64,000 nucleotides of DNA from Rhodobacteraceae bacterium NBU2976 (GTDB taxonomy: Bacteria > Pseudomonadota > Alphaproteobacteria > Rhodobacterales > Rhodobacteraceae): assembly GCA_023630215.1 (NCBI GenBank), contig JALPRQ010000001.1:1550001-1614000 (forward strand), read 5' to 3'. The notes below the pieces were generated by a model that was given only the letters and a program-made list of their open reading frames with translations, had not been told where the DNA came from and ran no database searches. The position numbers were made by a program, and so were the translations under genes. Positions 16,390-24,463 of the stretch are shown piece by piece. Numbering within the stretch: the first letter of the stretch is position 1; every line of letters starts with the position of its first letter.

Positions 16390-17966
16390 TGACAAAAATA
16401 GCCTTGTTCAGTGCGATGAAAAACGAAGGTCCATTCGTGCTCGAATGGGTGGCTTATCATCGTGCAATCGGGTTCGACGAAATTCACATATGTGAAAACG
16501 ATTCCACCGATGGAACAAAGGAGCTTCTCCTTGCACTTCATACTAATAATTACGTCACCTACCATGAGAATGTGATTCCGAAAGGCATGTCAGCACAAGG
16601 GCACGCGGGGAAAATTTGGAATGAAAAGAAAATCTTGGCAGACGGTGACTGGGGAATCCAGCTTGATGCCGACGAATTTCTAAATGTGCATATTGGCAAC
16701 CGGGACGTTCGGTCCCTCGTTCAATATGTGCAAAAATTTGATGGAATACTTATCCCTTGGAGAGTTTTCGGCGATTCCGGCAACATTCGGTTCCCCGGAA
16801 GGTATATCAGCAATTATTTCCAGTACACGTCCACCCGTCGGGCCAGTGTCAACCAGGAAATTAAAACGTTATTTAAAAAATCGGAACGTGTCGTAGGCTT
16901 TGCGAACGAGGGTATACATCGCCCCCTGTTAAAACCAAGCTCCGAAACGGAAAGTGCGAAGTTTCTGAACGCTAAGGGAAACCCTATTGATGAATCAGAT
17001 TCCGTCACTAAGGATTGGCTGGAGGGCAAAGACAGTTGGGAGAATAATTCTCTAAACCCCGGTGAACTCGCGTGGCACATAGCGCAAATCAACCACTATT
17101 CAGTAAGAACGCCCGAGCATTTTGCCTTAAAGCTTTCACGCGGCCGTGGATGGCGGACAAACAGAAAGAACAACCGGCACCGTCAGTACTTCTATCGGAA
17201 GAATAACCTTAATGATCGTCTCGATACGTCAATTCTGTTTCACGAAAAGGACGTTGATATCGGCATTGCGGAAATGCTTTCCAACGACACAATACGAGAA
17301 GCTTACAACATCGTTCTTGAGAAAACCAAATATGCGATTTCTGAAAACTCTGAATGGGTAGATACCATAACCCGTGAAGCGATTATGGTGCCGGTTGTGA
17401 CCTTGCCAGACGCGGAACAAGAAACAGTCAAACGTGCGTATGCCAAGGATGCAGTAGTGTTCGAATATGGCAGTGGAGGGTCGACGAGGATAGCTCTAGA
17501 AAACGGCGTGTCCCGTATTGTCTCGATAGAATGTGCTCAACTTTGGGCCAAGAATATGGAAAATTATCGCGAATATTATTATCCGAATTCGGAAAATGCG
17601 GAAATAGTTTACGTGAATATTGGCCGAACAAAAAAATGGGCAAGGCCGATTAATGATGAACGCAAGGCAAACTACCCTGAGTACGCGAATGCGCCTTGGG
17701 TACAGTACAATGATGTGAATCCGGATGTAGTTCTGATCGACGGGCGATTTCGGAAGGCATGCTTTGCGGCGACAGCCATGAACATCAAACAAAGAACGAA
17801 GGTGCTATTTGACGACTATCTTGATCGATCAGACTATCATGAAGTGGAACAGATTGCATCGCCAAGTGAAATTGTCGGCCGGATGGCAATTTTTGAAATC
17901 GAACCTAACCTGATGACAGACGAGCTGAAAAAGCGGTCTGAAGGTTGGTTTTACGACCCAGAATAG
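16389..17966 (+). CDS. glycosyltransferase (Glyco_tranf_2_4-like) fused to methyltransferase-like domain
   Basis: A 525-residue, two-part protein lying inside the suf operon. Residues 1-250 resemble the Glyco_tranf_2_4/GT92-like group: FSAMKNEGPFVLEWVAYHR, CENDSTDGT and the metal-binding LDADEFL. Residues 330-525 look like a Rossmann SAM-binding domain, with VFEYGSGGSTRIAL as glycine motif I and VVLIDGRFRK as a later strand. It starts with GTG overlapping the sufB stop and ends 10 bases before sufC, so it is co-transcribed. Its DNA is visibly richer in A and T than its neighbours, suggesting acquisition. No link to iron-sulfur assembly is evident; the target is unknown. Confidence 0.8.
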   Translation: MTKIALFSAMKNEGPFVLEWVAYHRAIGFDEIHICENDSTDGTKELLLALHTNNYVTYHENVIPKGMSAQGHAGKIWNEKKILADGDWGIQLDADEFLNVHIGNRDVRSLVQYVQKFDGILIPWRVFGDSGNIRFPGRYISNYFQYTSTRRASVNQEIKTLFKKSERVVGFANEGIHRPLLKPSSETESAKFLNAKGNPIDESDSVTKDWLEGKDSWENNSLNPGELAWHIAQINHYSVRTPEHFALKLSRGRGWRTNRKNNRHRQYFYRKNNLNDRLDTSILFHEKDVDIGIAEMLSNDTIREAYNIVLEKTKYAISENSEWVDTITREAIMVPVVTLPDAEQETVKRAYAKDAVVFEYGSGGSTRIALENGVSRIVSIECAQLWAKNMENYREYYYPNSENAEIVYVNIGRTKKWARPINDERKANYPEYANAPWVQYNDVNPDVVLIDGRFRKACFAATAMNIKQRTKVLFDDYLDRSDYHEVEQIASPSEIVGRMAIFEIEPNLMTDELKKRSEGWFYDPE

Positions 17967-17976
17967 CGGAGTAAAC

Positions 17977-18732
17977 ATGCTGAAAATCACCAACCTACAC
18001 GCCTCGCTCGAGGAAGAAGATAAACAGATCCTGAAAGGGGTTAATCTGGAAGTTCCGACAGGCAAGGTCCATGCGATTATGGGGCCAAACGGGTCGGGGA
18101 AATCGACGCTGTCCTATATCCTGTCTGGTAAGGATGGGTACGAGGTCACAGACGGGTCGGCGAGCCTTGATGGCGTTGATTTGCTGGAATTGGAACCCGA
18201 AGAACGTGCCGCAGAAGGGCTGTTTCTGGCGTTCCAATACCCTGTGGAAATCCCGGGTGTTGGCAATATGACCTTTTTGCGCACAGCGCTCAATTCACAG
18301 CGCAAGGCGCGCGGCGAGGAAGAGCTAAACGCCGCCGACTTCCTGAAACTGGTGCGCGAGAAGGCCAAAGCACTTAAAATCGACGCCGATATGCTGAAAC
18401 GTCCCGTCAATGTCGGGTTCTCGGGTGGCGAGAAGAAGCGCAACGAGATCCTGCAAATGGCAATGCTGGAACCGAAAATGTGCATTCTGGATGAAACGGA
18501 TTCCGGGCTGGACGTTGACGCGATGAAACTGGTGGCCGAGGGGGTGAACGCGCTTCGCTCGCCAGATCGCGCATTTCTGGTAATTACCCATTACCAGCGC
18601 TTGTTGGACCATATTAAACCCGACGTGGTGCACATTATGGCAGATGGTAAAATTATCAAATCTGGCGGGCCAGAACTGGCGCTTCAGGTCGAAGACGAAG
18701 GCTATGCTGATCTGCTGGAAGGGGCGGCGTAA
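17977..18732 (+). CDS. sufC: Fe-S assembly ATPase SufC
   Basis: ABC-type ATPase of the SufBCD complex, 251 residues, soluble. Walker A is GPNGSGKST near residue 36, the signature is NVGFSGGEKKRNE, and Walker B leads to CILDETDSGLDVDA. FQYPVEIPGV in the Q-loop region is typical of SufC. The stop overlaps the sufD ATG by one base (TAATG). Confidence 0.97.
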   Translation: MLKITNLHASLEEEDKQILKGVNLEVPTGKVHAIMGPNGSGKSTLSYILSGKDGYEVTDGSASLDGVDLLELEPEERAAEGLFLAFQYPVEIPGVGNMTFLRTALNSQRKARGEEELNAADFLKLVREKAKALKIDADMLKRPVNVGFSGGEKKRNEILQMAMLEPKMCILDETDSGLDVDAMKLVAEGVNALRSPDRAFLVITHYQRLLDHIKPDVVHIMADGKIIKSGGPELALQVEDEGYADLLEGAA

Positions 18733-20000
18733 TGACGCTTCCGGCACAGAAACAAAAAGCCACGGACGATTTGTTGGGGGCGTATGACGCTCCGACTTCT
18801 GCATCGCGCTGGGCGAACGAGGCACGCGAAGCCGCACTTGGCCGCTACCAGAACATGGGCGCACCGACACGGCGCGACGAATACTGGAAATACACCAACC
18901 CCGCAGCCCTGACCGCTGGCATCGCCACAGAAAATCCGGTTGCACCCACTGATGTCACCGCCTTTGATCAGGTGGATAGTTTGAAACTCGTTTTTGTGGA
19001 CGGGCGGTTTGACGTTCATCGTTCTGACGCCATTCAGGGTGTGCAGATCAATCAGCTGGCGGATGTTCTGGCGGCTGACATCCATGCGTGCAAAGACCTG
19101 TTCGGCGAATTGGAAGCGCGCGGGCAAAAACCAGTACACCGCCCCTTGGCTGCGCTGAACACAGCCATGGCAAAAGAGGGAGTGGTCATTCACGTCAAGG
19201 GACAGCTGGATCGTCCCGTCGAAATCCAATATCTGCGCGAAGATCCCACGGCCGACATTCTGATCCACAATGTGATCAAGCTGGACAAAGACGCCAGTCT
19301 GACCCTGCTGGAATCCGGGGCGATTGGGGCGCGGTTCAACATTGTCAGCGAAATCGACGTGCCGGATAATGCCAGTTTCCACCATATCCGCTTACAGGGT
19401 CGCGAAACGCAACGGGCAGGCAGCAATCATATCTTCGCTCGTCTTGGCGCGGAATCGCTGTTCAAATCCTTCACACTTGCTGTCAACGGAACGCTGACCC
19501 GCAACGAAACCATCATTGAACTGACCGGGGACAATGCCAACGCTCATGTTGCTTGTGCTGCGGCGGGTGATGGGGACTTTCACCATGACGACACGGTGTT
19601 TGTTACACATGACGCGGTCAATTGCGAAAGCCGCCAAGTGTTCAAAAAGGTTTTACGTAACGGCGCAACCTCTTGTTTTCAGGGGAAAATACTGGTCAAG
19701 CCAGACGCACAGAAAACGGACGGTTACCAGATTTCACAGGGTCTATTGCTGGATGATGACAGCAACTTCCTTGCCAAGCCGGAACTGGAAATCTATGCCG
19801 ATGATGTTGCCTGTTCGCATGGGTCGACCTGTGGTGGCGCTGATGAAACGGCACTGTTTTATCTGATGTCACGCGGTATCTCCCGGGATCAGGCGCAGGA
19901 TATGCTGGTTCTGGCATTCCTCGACGAAGCCATTCAGGAAATCGCCGACGAAACGCTGGCCGACGCGATCCGGGGGCAGTTGCAGGCGTGGCTGCGCTGA
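18732..20000 (+). CDS. sufD: Fe-S assembly protein SufD
   Basis: Partner of SufB and SufC in the scaffold complex, 422 residues. The N-terminal half contains PTRRDEYWKYTNPAAL, typical of SufD. The C-terminal beta-helix and core motifs include CSHGSTCGGADE and YLMSRGISRDQAQDML. It follows sufC with a one-base overlap. The next gene, a Yip1-like membrane protein, starts two bases after its stop. Confidence 0.96.
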   Translation: MTLPAQKQKATDDLLGAYDAPTSASRWANEAREAALGRYQNMGAPTRRDEYWKYTNPAALTAGIATENPVAPTDVTAFDQVDSLKLVFVDGRFDVHRSDAIQGVQINQLADVLAADIHACKDLFGELEARGQKPVHRPLAALNTAMAKEGVVIHVKGQLDRPVEIQYLREDPTADILIHNVIKLDKDASLTLLESGAIGARFNIVSEIDVPDNASFHHIRLQGRETQRAGSNHIFARLGAESLFKSFTLAVNGTLTRNETIIELTGDNANAHVACAAAGDGDFHHDDTVFVTHDAVNCESRQVFKKVLRNGATSCFQGKILVKPDAQKTDGYQISQGLLLDDDSNFLAKPELEIYADDVACSHGSTCGGADETALFYLMSRGISRDQAQDMLVLAFLDEAIQEIADETLADAIRGQLQAWLR

Positions 20001-20001
20001 C

Positions 20002-20595
20002 ATGAATCGTGGCTTTGTCGGCGAGCTGCTGTCGGCCTATCGCGGCTTTGGGACCTCGATGCAGCGCCAGCTCGTTTTCGCGCCGCGTGAGGCGACCATA
20101 ACCGCCTATCTGGTTCTGGGCTGTTTCGCGATTTTCTTGGGATTCCTGCCGCGAATATTCGCAACCGACCTCTCGAACGCGCCGGATCAAAGCCTCGCGG
20201 CCGGGGTCATCATGTGGTTCTTTGTGGTGATGTTTTTCCTGCCGCTGGTCTTTTATGGTCTGTCCGCACTCGGCCATCTGATCGCGCGGCGCTTTGGCGG
20301 GCAGGGCAGCTTTTACGGTGCGCGTCTGACGATGGGCTGGGTTCTGGTCGTCAGCACACCACTGATCCTGATCAAATCCATCATTGGCTCGGCGCTTTTA
20401 TATCGCGCGCCATCATTTCTTCCCTTTCTCAATCTGCTTTTAATCCTGGCAATTATTGCGATTTGGTCCATCTGTATCAGCACAACCGAAGGGTTTTCCA
20501 AACCGTTCCGCGTATTTACCACAGCCCTTCTTATCCTTGCGCTGCCAATTCTGGCGATATACTTTGCCGGACAGATCGCCAATACGGCGAATTAA
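20002..20595 (+). CDS. Yip1-like integral membrane protein, first of three
   Basis: A 197-residue protein with five predicted membrane helices, roughly at residues 33-55, 70-95, 112-135, 140-160 and 170-190. The spacing and the short N-terminal amphipathic stretch before the first helix fit bacterial Yip1-family proteins. It follows the sufD stop at once, so it is in the suf operon. Homologous genes in this place are common in Rhodobacteraceae as I recall, but what they do for cluster assembly is unknown. Confidence 0.8.
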   Translation: MNRGFVGELLSAYRGFGTSMQRQLVFAPREATITAYLVLGCFAIFLGFLPRIFATDLSNAPDQSLAAGVIMWFFVVMFFLPLVFYGLSALGHLIARRFGGQGSFYGARLTMGWVLVVSTPLILIKSIIGSALLYRAPSFLPFLNLLLILAIIAIWSICISTTEGFSKPFRVFTTALLILALPILAIYFAGQIANTAN

Positions 20596-20717
20596 CGCGT
20601 GTTTTTGGGAAAAAACATTTGACCTAACTGCTTCTGATTATCATGCTGGTCGCCTAAAAAAGAACATTATTTAGCGATAGCCAGCCGAAGACCTACCATA
20701 TAAGCGAGAGACAGACT

Positions 20718-21524
20718 ATGAGCGATCCGACCGAAGGCAAACCGGAAAACGATCCGGAAACCCCGATCGAGACTCCTGCCGACGAACCTGTGACCTATGA
20801 CGAACAGGCCTCCAAGGAATTGCTTCATGAAATTGAAGAACTGGTTCCCGATCTCGACATGGAGGAGGAGGACAAGTTTCACATCGGCGCGCATGTATTC
20901 CGCGAGGATCGCACCGGCTTGTTCGAACGTATCTGGGACGCTTGGCGCGACATGCGTGCCTCGACCCGCCGCATGATCGAAGAAGGCCCCTCCGAAGCAC
21001 GGCTGTTGTTCTTCGTTCTGATCTCGGATCTGATCTTTTTCCTGTCCTGGGCGATTAAGATCGTCGTCGCACCAAATGCGGCTATTGTCGATATGATGCC
21101 CGAAGATTCCGCGATCTTCCTTGTGGGGGCATTGGTTCTGCGCACGGCGACCGTTTATCTGTTTGCGACTCTGGTTGCGCTGGGGCTCAAGGCGATTGGT
21201 GGCAAAGGATCGATCAAAGACACACGTGTCGGCATTTTCTGGGGGGCATTTGTGGCCTCTCCCTTTGGTCTACTGGCCGCGTTGATCACCTTCCTGATGG
21301 CGAAGGCTGAAGGTTTTGTGCCAATCTTTGGCAATGAAACCCTGTCGCTGATGCCGCTTTGGATTGGTCTTCTGCCCTATGTCTGGTTCGTGTCAGCCGG
21401 TGCTGCCGAAGCCCATAAATTCAAGAAGGTTTTCCCCTTGTTTGCCGGCCTCTCGATCATACTTATCGCTGGTATGCTGTTGACATTGATCCTGCGTGCC
21501 CGGGGTATTCTCGACTTCAGCTGA
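20718..21524 (+). CDS. Yip1-like integral membrane protein, second of three, acidic N-terminal extension
   Basis: A 268-residue relative of its neighbours. About 90 N-terminal residues are very acidic and Pro-rich (for example ENDPETPIETPADE) and are followed by a region with five membrane helices. RIWDAWRDMRASTRRMI just before the first helix mirrors the same place in the third copy. AGCGAGAG lies a few bases before the ATG. The 122-base gap after the first copy shows no clear promoter or hairpin. Confidence 0.78.
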   Translation: MSDPTEGKPENDPETPIETPADEPVTYDEQASKELLHEIEELVPDLDMEEEDKFHIGAHVFREDRTGLFERIWDAWRDMRASTRRMIEEGPSEARLLFFVLISDLIFFLSWAIKIVVAPNAAIVDMMPEDSAIFLVGALVLRTATVYLFATLVALGLKAIGGKGSIKDTRVGIFWGAFVASPFGLLAALITFLMAKAEGFVPIFGNETLSLMPLWIGLLPYVWFVSAGAAEAHKFKKVFPLFAGLSIILIAGMLLTLILRARGILDFS

Positions 21525-21536
21525 TAGGAGCGGGGT

Positions 21537-22130
21537 ATAAGCGACTCTCTCAAAGCCCTGTTTCGTGATGGTTTCACGAAACCCAGACGTGCGGCGGGGT
21601 CTCTTCTGCGCCGTAACCTGTCCCCATCCGTGGTGTTTCAGGGCGCTGTGCTTCTGGCTATCCTCAATACGCTTGCCTTCTATTTTCTGTTTGACCTTTT
21701 GACCAAACTGGCCCCCGAAGCCGGAGTCTATCGCACCCCATCGCTGATGATATCGGTGTTCGAACAATTGCTGTTCATCGGCATTTATAGTGGCGTCATT
21801 TCGGCGCTTTCGGGCAGTTTTGGACGGCAGGTGAATATCTTGCAGTCTGCAACCATTTTCATCTGGTTCAACATGCTGCAACTGATGGCCACCCTTGCAG
21901 CGATCTTCGTGCTGGTCCTGACGGGACCGTTTGGATTGCTGTTTTTATTCGCACCAATAATCTGGAGCGTGTGGGCGGTTGGGCAATATTTCGCCGAATT
22001 GGTCGATAATACTAGTAATATGAAGGGTTTAATACTGGCGGCAATTGCATTAGTGATTGGGACTACAGTCCTTGCATTAGTAATTTCGTTCCTCAACCTG
22101 CCAACAACCGAGGTGATCACTGATGTATGA
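21537..22130 (+). CDS. Yip1-like integral membrane protein, third of three, apparent ATA start
   Basis: Five membrane helices over 197 residues. A GTG at 21630 gives a frame of only 166 residues and would cut off the amphipathic N-terminus. Reading upstream, the frame stays open to ATA at 21537, six bases after GGAG, and yields [M]SDSLKALFRDGFTKPRRAAG, the same length and N-terminal type as the first Yip1-like copy. I therefore place the start at this ATA, a very rare start codon, or a recent ATG-to-ATA change. The end overlaps sufS by 8 bases. Confidence 0.65.
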   Translation: MSDSLKALFRDGFTKPRRAAGSLLRRNLSPSVVFQGAVLLAILNTLAFYFLFDLLTKLAPEAGVYRTPSLMISVFEQLLFIGIYSGVISALSGSFGRQVNILQSATIFIWFNMLQLMATLAAIFVLVLTGPFGLLFLFAPIIWSVWAVGQYFAELVDNTSNMKGLILAAIALVIGTTVLALVISFLNLPTTEVITDV

Positions 22131-23343
22131 TGTCCAAAAAGTTCGCGAAGACTTTCCCATCCTGCATCGGCAGGTTCACGGCAAACCGCTTGTCTATCTG
22201 GATAATGGCGCGTCGGCCCAGAAACCCAAAGTGGTAATCGACGCGGTCGCCAACGCCTATCGCAATGAATATGCCAATGTTCATCGTGGTCTGCATTACC
22301 TGTCCAATCTGGCAACCGACAAATATGAAGAAGTCCGCGGCAAGCTGAAATGCTTTCTGGGCGCTAAACACGAGGACGAGATCATCTACACCACAGGTTC
22401 CACCATGGGGATGAACCTGATCTCCTATGGCTGGGGGGTGCCCAATCTGAAGGCTGGGGATGAAATTATCCTGTCTGTGATGGAGCATCACGCCAATATC
22501 GTGCCATGGCATTTCCTGCGCGAGCGGCAGGGAATTGTGCTGAAATGGGTGGATATTGAACCCGATGGCTCGCTGGATCCGCAAAAGGTGATTGATGCAA
22601 TTGGACCGAAAACCCGGATGATCGCGATTACCCAGATGTCGAATGTGCTGGGAACCGTGGTTGATGTGAAATCCATTGCCAAAGCCGCGCACGAGCAAGG
22701 CGTGGTTGTATGTGTGGACGGGTCGCAATCGGCTGTGCATATGCCAGTGGATGTGGTGGATCTGGACGTCGATTTCTTTGCCATCACCGGGCACAAGCTT
22801 TACGGGCCATCCGGGTCCGGCGCAGTTTATATTCGCCGTGACCGTCTGGCCGAGATGCAGCCCTTCATGGGCGGTGGCGACATGATCGCCATGGTGACCA
22901 AGGATGCTGTCACCTATAACGATCCTCCACATAAATTTGAGGCCGGAACCCCAGGGATCGTTCAGATGATCGGGCTTGGTGTTGCGATTGATTACATGAC
23001 CGAACTGGGCATGGAAAACATCCTCTCACACGAACATTCGTTGCGCGATTATGCGCAGCAGCGATTGCACGGGTTGAACTGGCTAAACATTCAGGGAAAT
23101 GCGCCGGGCAAGGGCGCGATATTCTCGATGACGATGAATGGCGGGGCTCATGCTCATGACATTTCCACCATCGTCGACCAAAAAGGTGTGGCTGTTCGCG
23201 CCGGGCAGCATTGCACCCATCCGTTGATGGAATTTCTCGGCGTCACCTCGACCGTGCGCGCCTCGTTCGGGCTGTATAATACGGTGGAAGAGGTTGATAA
23301 GCTGGTTGAGGCGCTGGAACTTTGTCACGAACTGTTGGGCTAG
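22123..23343 (+). CDS. sufS: cysteine desulfurase SufS
   Basis: Class II pyridoxal-phosphate cysteine desulfurase that feeds sulfur to SufBCD, 406 residues. It opens with VREDFPIL and YLDNGASAQKP. The cofactor Lys225 is in TGHKLYGPSG, and the active Cys364 is in VRAGQHCTHP. The ATG overlaps the preceding membrane protein gene. It is the last suf gene here; no sufA or sufT follows in the window. Confidence 0.96.
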   Translation: MYDVQKVREDFPILHRQVHGKPLVYLDNGASAQKPKVVIDAVANAYRNEYANVHRGLHYLSNLATDKYEEVRGKLKCFLGAKHEDEIIYTTGSTMGMNLISYGWGVPNLKAGDEIILSVMEHHANIVPWHFLRERQGIVLKWVDIEPDGSLDPQKVIDAIGPKTRMIAITQMSNVLGTVVDVKSIAKAAHEQGVVVCVDGSQSAVHMPVDVVDLDVDFFAITGHKLYGPSGSGAVYIRRDRLAEMQPFMGGGDMIAMVTKDAVTYNDPPHKFEAGTPGIVQMIGLGVAIDYMTELGMENILSHEHSLRDYAQQRLHGLNWLNIQGNAPGKGAIFSMTMNGGAHAHDISTIVDQKGVAVRAGQHCTHPLMEFLGVTSTVRASFGLYNTVEEVDKLVEALELCHELLG

Positions 23344-23481
23344 GGCTTTTCGCGCAGCGATACACTGTTCTATGCTTATTTGACTTAAAAAGATCAGCCA
23401 AATGTCACATTCCTGCCCGGATTAAAAAATATCACTTTGCCATGTGAAGCCGCTGTATTTTGGGCTTGGCAGTAACCAGTT

Positions 23482-23496
23482 CCACCAGTTTGGTGG
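23482..23496 (+). promoter_or_regulatory. leader hairpin before pilin 1
   Basis: CCACCA-GTT-TGGTGG forms a six-pair stem with a three-base loop, nine bases before AAGGAA. The surrounding 54 bases up to the ATG are identical in the second pilin copy, while other non-coding parts of the repeat have diverged. A role in translation or mRNA stability is inferred. Confidence 0.5.
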
Positions 23497-23516
23497 GTGT
23501 AACAAGGAAATGTGAC

Positions 23517-23984
23517 ATGGGTATCAAGTCTTTTGTGCGTAATGAATCCGGCGCCGTTACGGTGGATTGGGTGGTACTGACAGCGGCTATCGTGGGTATT
23601 GCCATTGCTGTATTGACCGTGATTGCTGGTGGTATAAATACATCGGCCAACACGACAACAACATCTTTGAATTCTGCAGATAGTGTCGCGTCTTTAATTG
23701 GCGGTGATAACTCCGCAGGGCCTGCTACATCAAGTTACAGTTCTTGGCAGGATTACCTTGATGCAAATGAAGGCAATTCGTTCTTCGCCTCATTGGCAGT
23801 TGACGATGACGCACCAGAAGGTAGCGTTTGGGGTGGGTCAATCGACAATGCAACAGGTGCACCAGTTTATTATACGTATGATGTTAATGAAAATCATACC
23901 GGATATAGTGTAGCCGGGGTTACCTATTCTACTGCAGACTATAATCCAATTCAATCATCTCAAAATATTAGTGACCTAGAGTGA
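23517..23984 (+). CDS. Flp/type IVb pilin-like protein, copy 1
   Basis: A 155-residue protein. MGIKSFVRNESG is a short basic leader ending in Gly, followed by a 22-residue hydrophobic helix (AVTVDWVVLTAAIVGIAIAV), the layout of Flp-type prepilins cut after Gly by prepilin peptidase; Asp stands where Glu5 is usual. The C-terminal 110 residues are acidic and rich in Asn, Ser, Thr and Tyr, much longer than in classical Flp pilins. The start is set by AAGGAA six bases upstream. No pilus machinery lies nearby. Pseudopilin or surface protein roles are possible. Confidence 0.75.
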   Translation: MGIKSFVRNESGAVTVDWVVLTAAIVGIAIAVLTVIAGGINTSANTTTTSLNSADSVASLIGGDNSAGPATSSYSSWQDYLDANEGNSFFASLAVDDDAPEGSVWGGSIDNATGAPVYYTYDVNENHTGYSVAGVTYSTADYNPIQSSQNISDLE

Positions 23985-24026
23985 TTTCAATACCGAAACC
24001 TTTGTAAGTCCGGCTCAATCAGACTA

Positions 24027-24044
24027 GCGCAGAGAATTCTGCGC
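24027..24044 (+). terminator. hairpin after pilin 1
   Basis: GCGCAGA-GAAT-TCTGCGC is a perfect seven-pair stem lying between pilin 1 and the prfC remnant. It stands in the same place as the stronger terminator after pilin 2. The T-run is poor, so it may be degraded. Confidence 0.45.
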
Positions 24045-24053
24045 CAGTCTCGT

Positions 24054-24266
24054 TTACACCTGCATTTCCTTCGTCGCCGTCAGCTTCACATCTGGATAAT
24101 CCCATTCCCCCCGATCAATGTCCCACTGTGGCCGGGTCAAGCTAACCGGATCGCCATCGTGATCCGCCGCCATATGCCCGTTGTTGGCGTTTACGAATTT
24201 CTCCACCGCCGCTTTGTCTCCCAACTCCCAATGGGCTGTTGTAAACTGGGACGCCTCAAACCGCAT
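24054..24266 (-). pseudogene. prfC 3' remnant (duplicated C-terminal end of release factor 3)
   Basis: This encodes about 70 residues matching the last 70 of the intact prfC product downstream, with the same stop position: RFEASQFTTAHWELGDK against RFEASQFTSARWVSGDK, and KLTATKEMQV at both ends. The remaining 87% of the gene is missing, so it cannot be functional release factor. Several replacements (for example GEWDYPD for VERDYPD) show that it has drifted. It arose with the tandem duplication and has no visible ribosome binding site. Confidence 0.88.
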
Positions 24267-24428
24267 CGGCAGGCCCTATTCCAGCTCGAGTTTTTCGCGC
24301 AGCGATGCAATGTTCCATGCATATTTGACTTAAAAAGATCAACCTAAAGTCACAATCCTGCCCGGATTACAAAATATTATTTTCCCAACGTCAACCCGAT
24401 CGCTTTTCTGGATTGGCAGTAACCAGTT

Positions 24429-24443
24429 CCACCAGTTTGGTGG
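24429..24443 (+). promoter_or_regulatory. leader hairpin before pilin 2
   Basis: Identical CCACCA-GTT-TGGTGG hairpin to that before pilin 1, at the same distance from the AAGGAA ribosome binding site. Confidence 0.5.
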
Positions 24444-24463
24444 GTGTAACAAGGAAATGTGAC

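Larger units (their letters stand above)
23347..24290. repeat. tandem duplication, unit A (pilin 1 plus prfC 3' remnant)
   Basis: Unit A begins at TTTTCGCGCAGCGAT just after sufS and ends inside a copy of the 3' end of prfC, at CCAGCTCGA. Unit B begins directly after with the same TTTTCGCGCAGCGAT (24292) and runs to CCAACTCGA inside intact prfC (25220). The order leader, pilin gene, terminator hairpin, prfC 3' end is the same in both. Divergence in both coding parts shows that the event is not recent. Confidence 0.85.

Noticed and set aside
23460-23516. Longer N-terminus for pilin 1 (start at 23460)
   Set aside because: It would translate the conserved hairpin and ribosome binding site; the prepilin leader fits the ATG at 23517.
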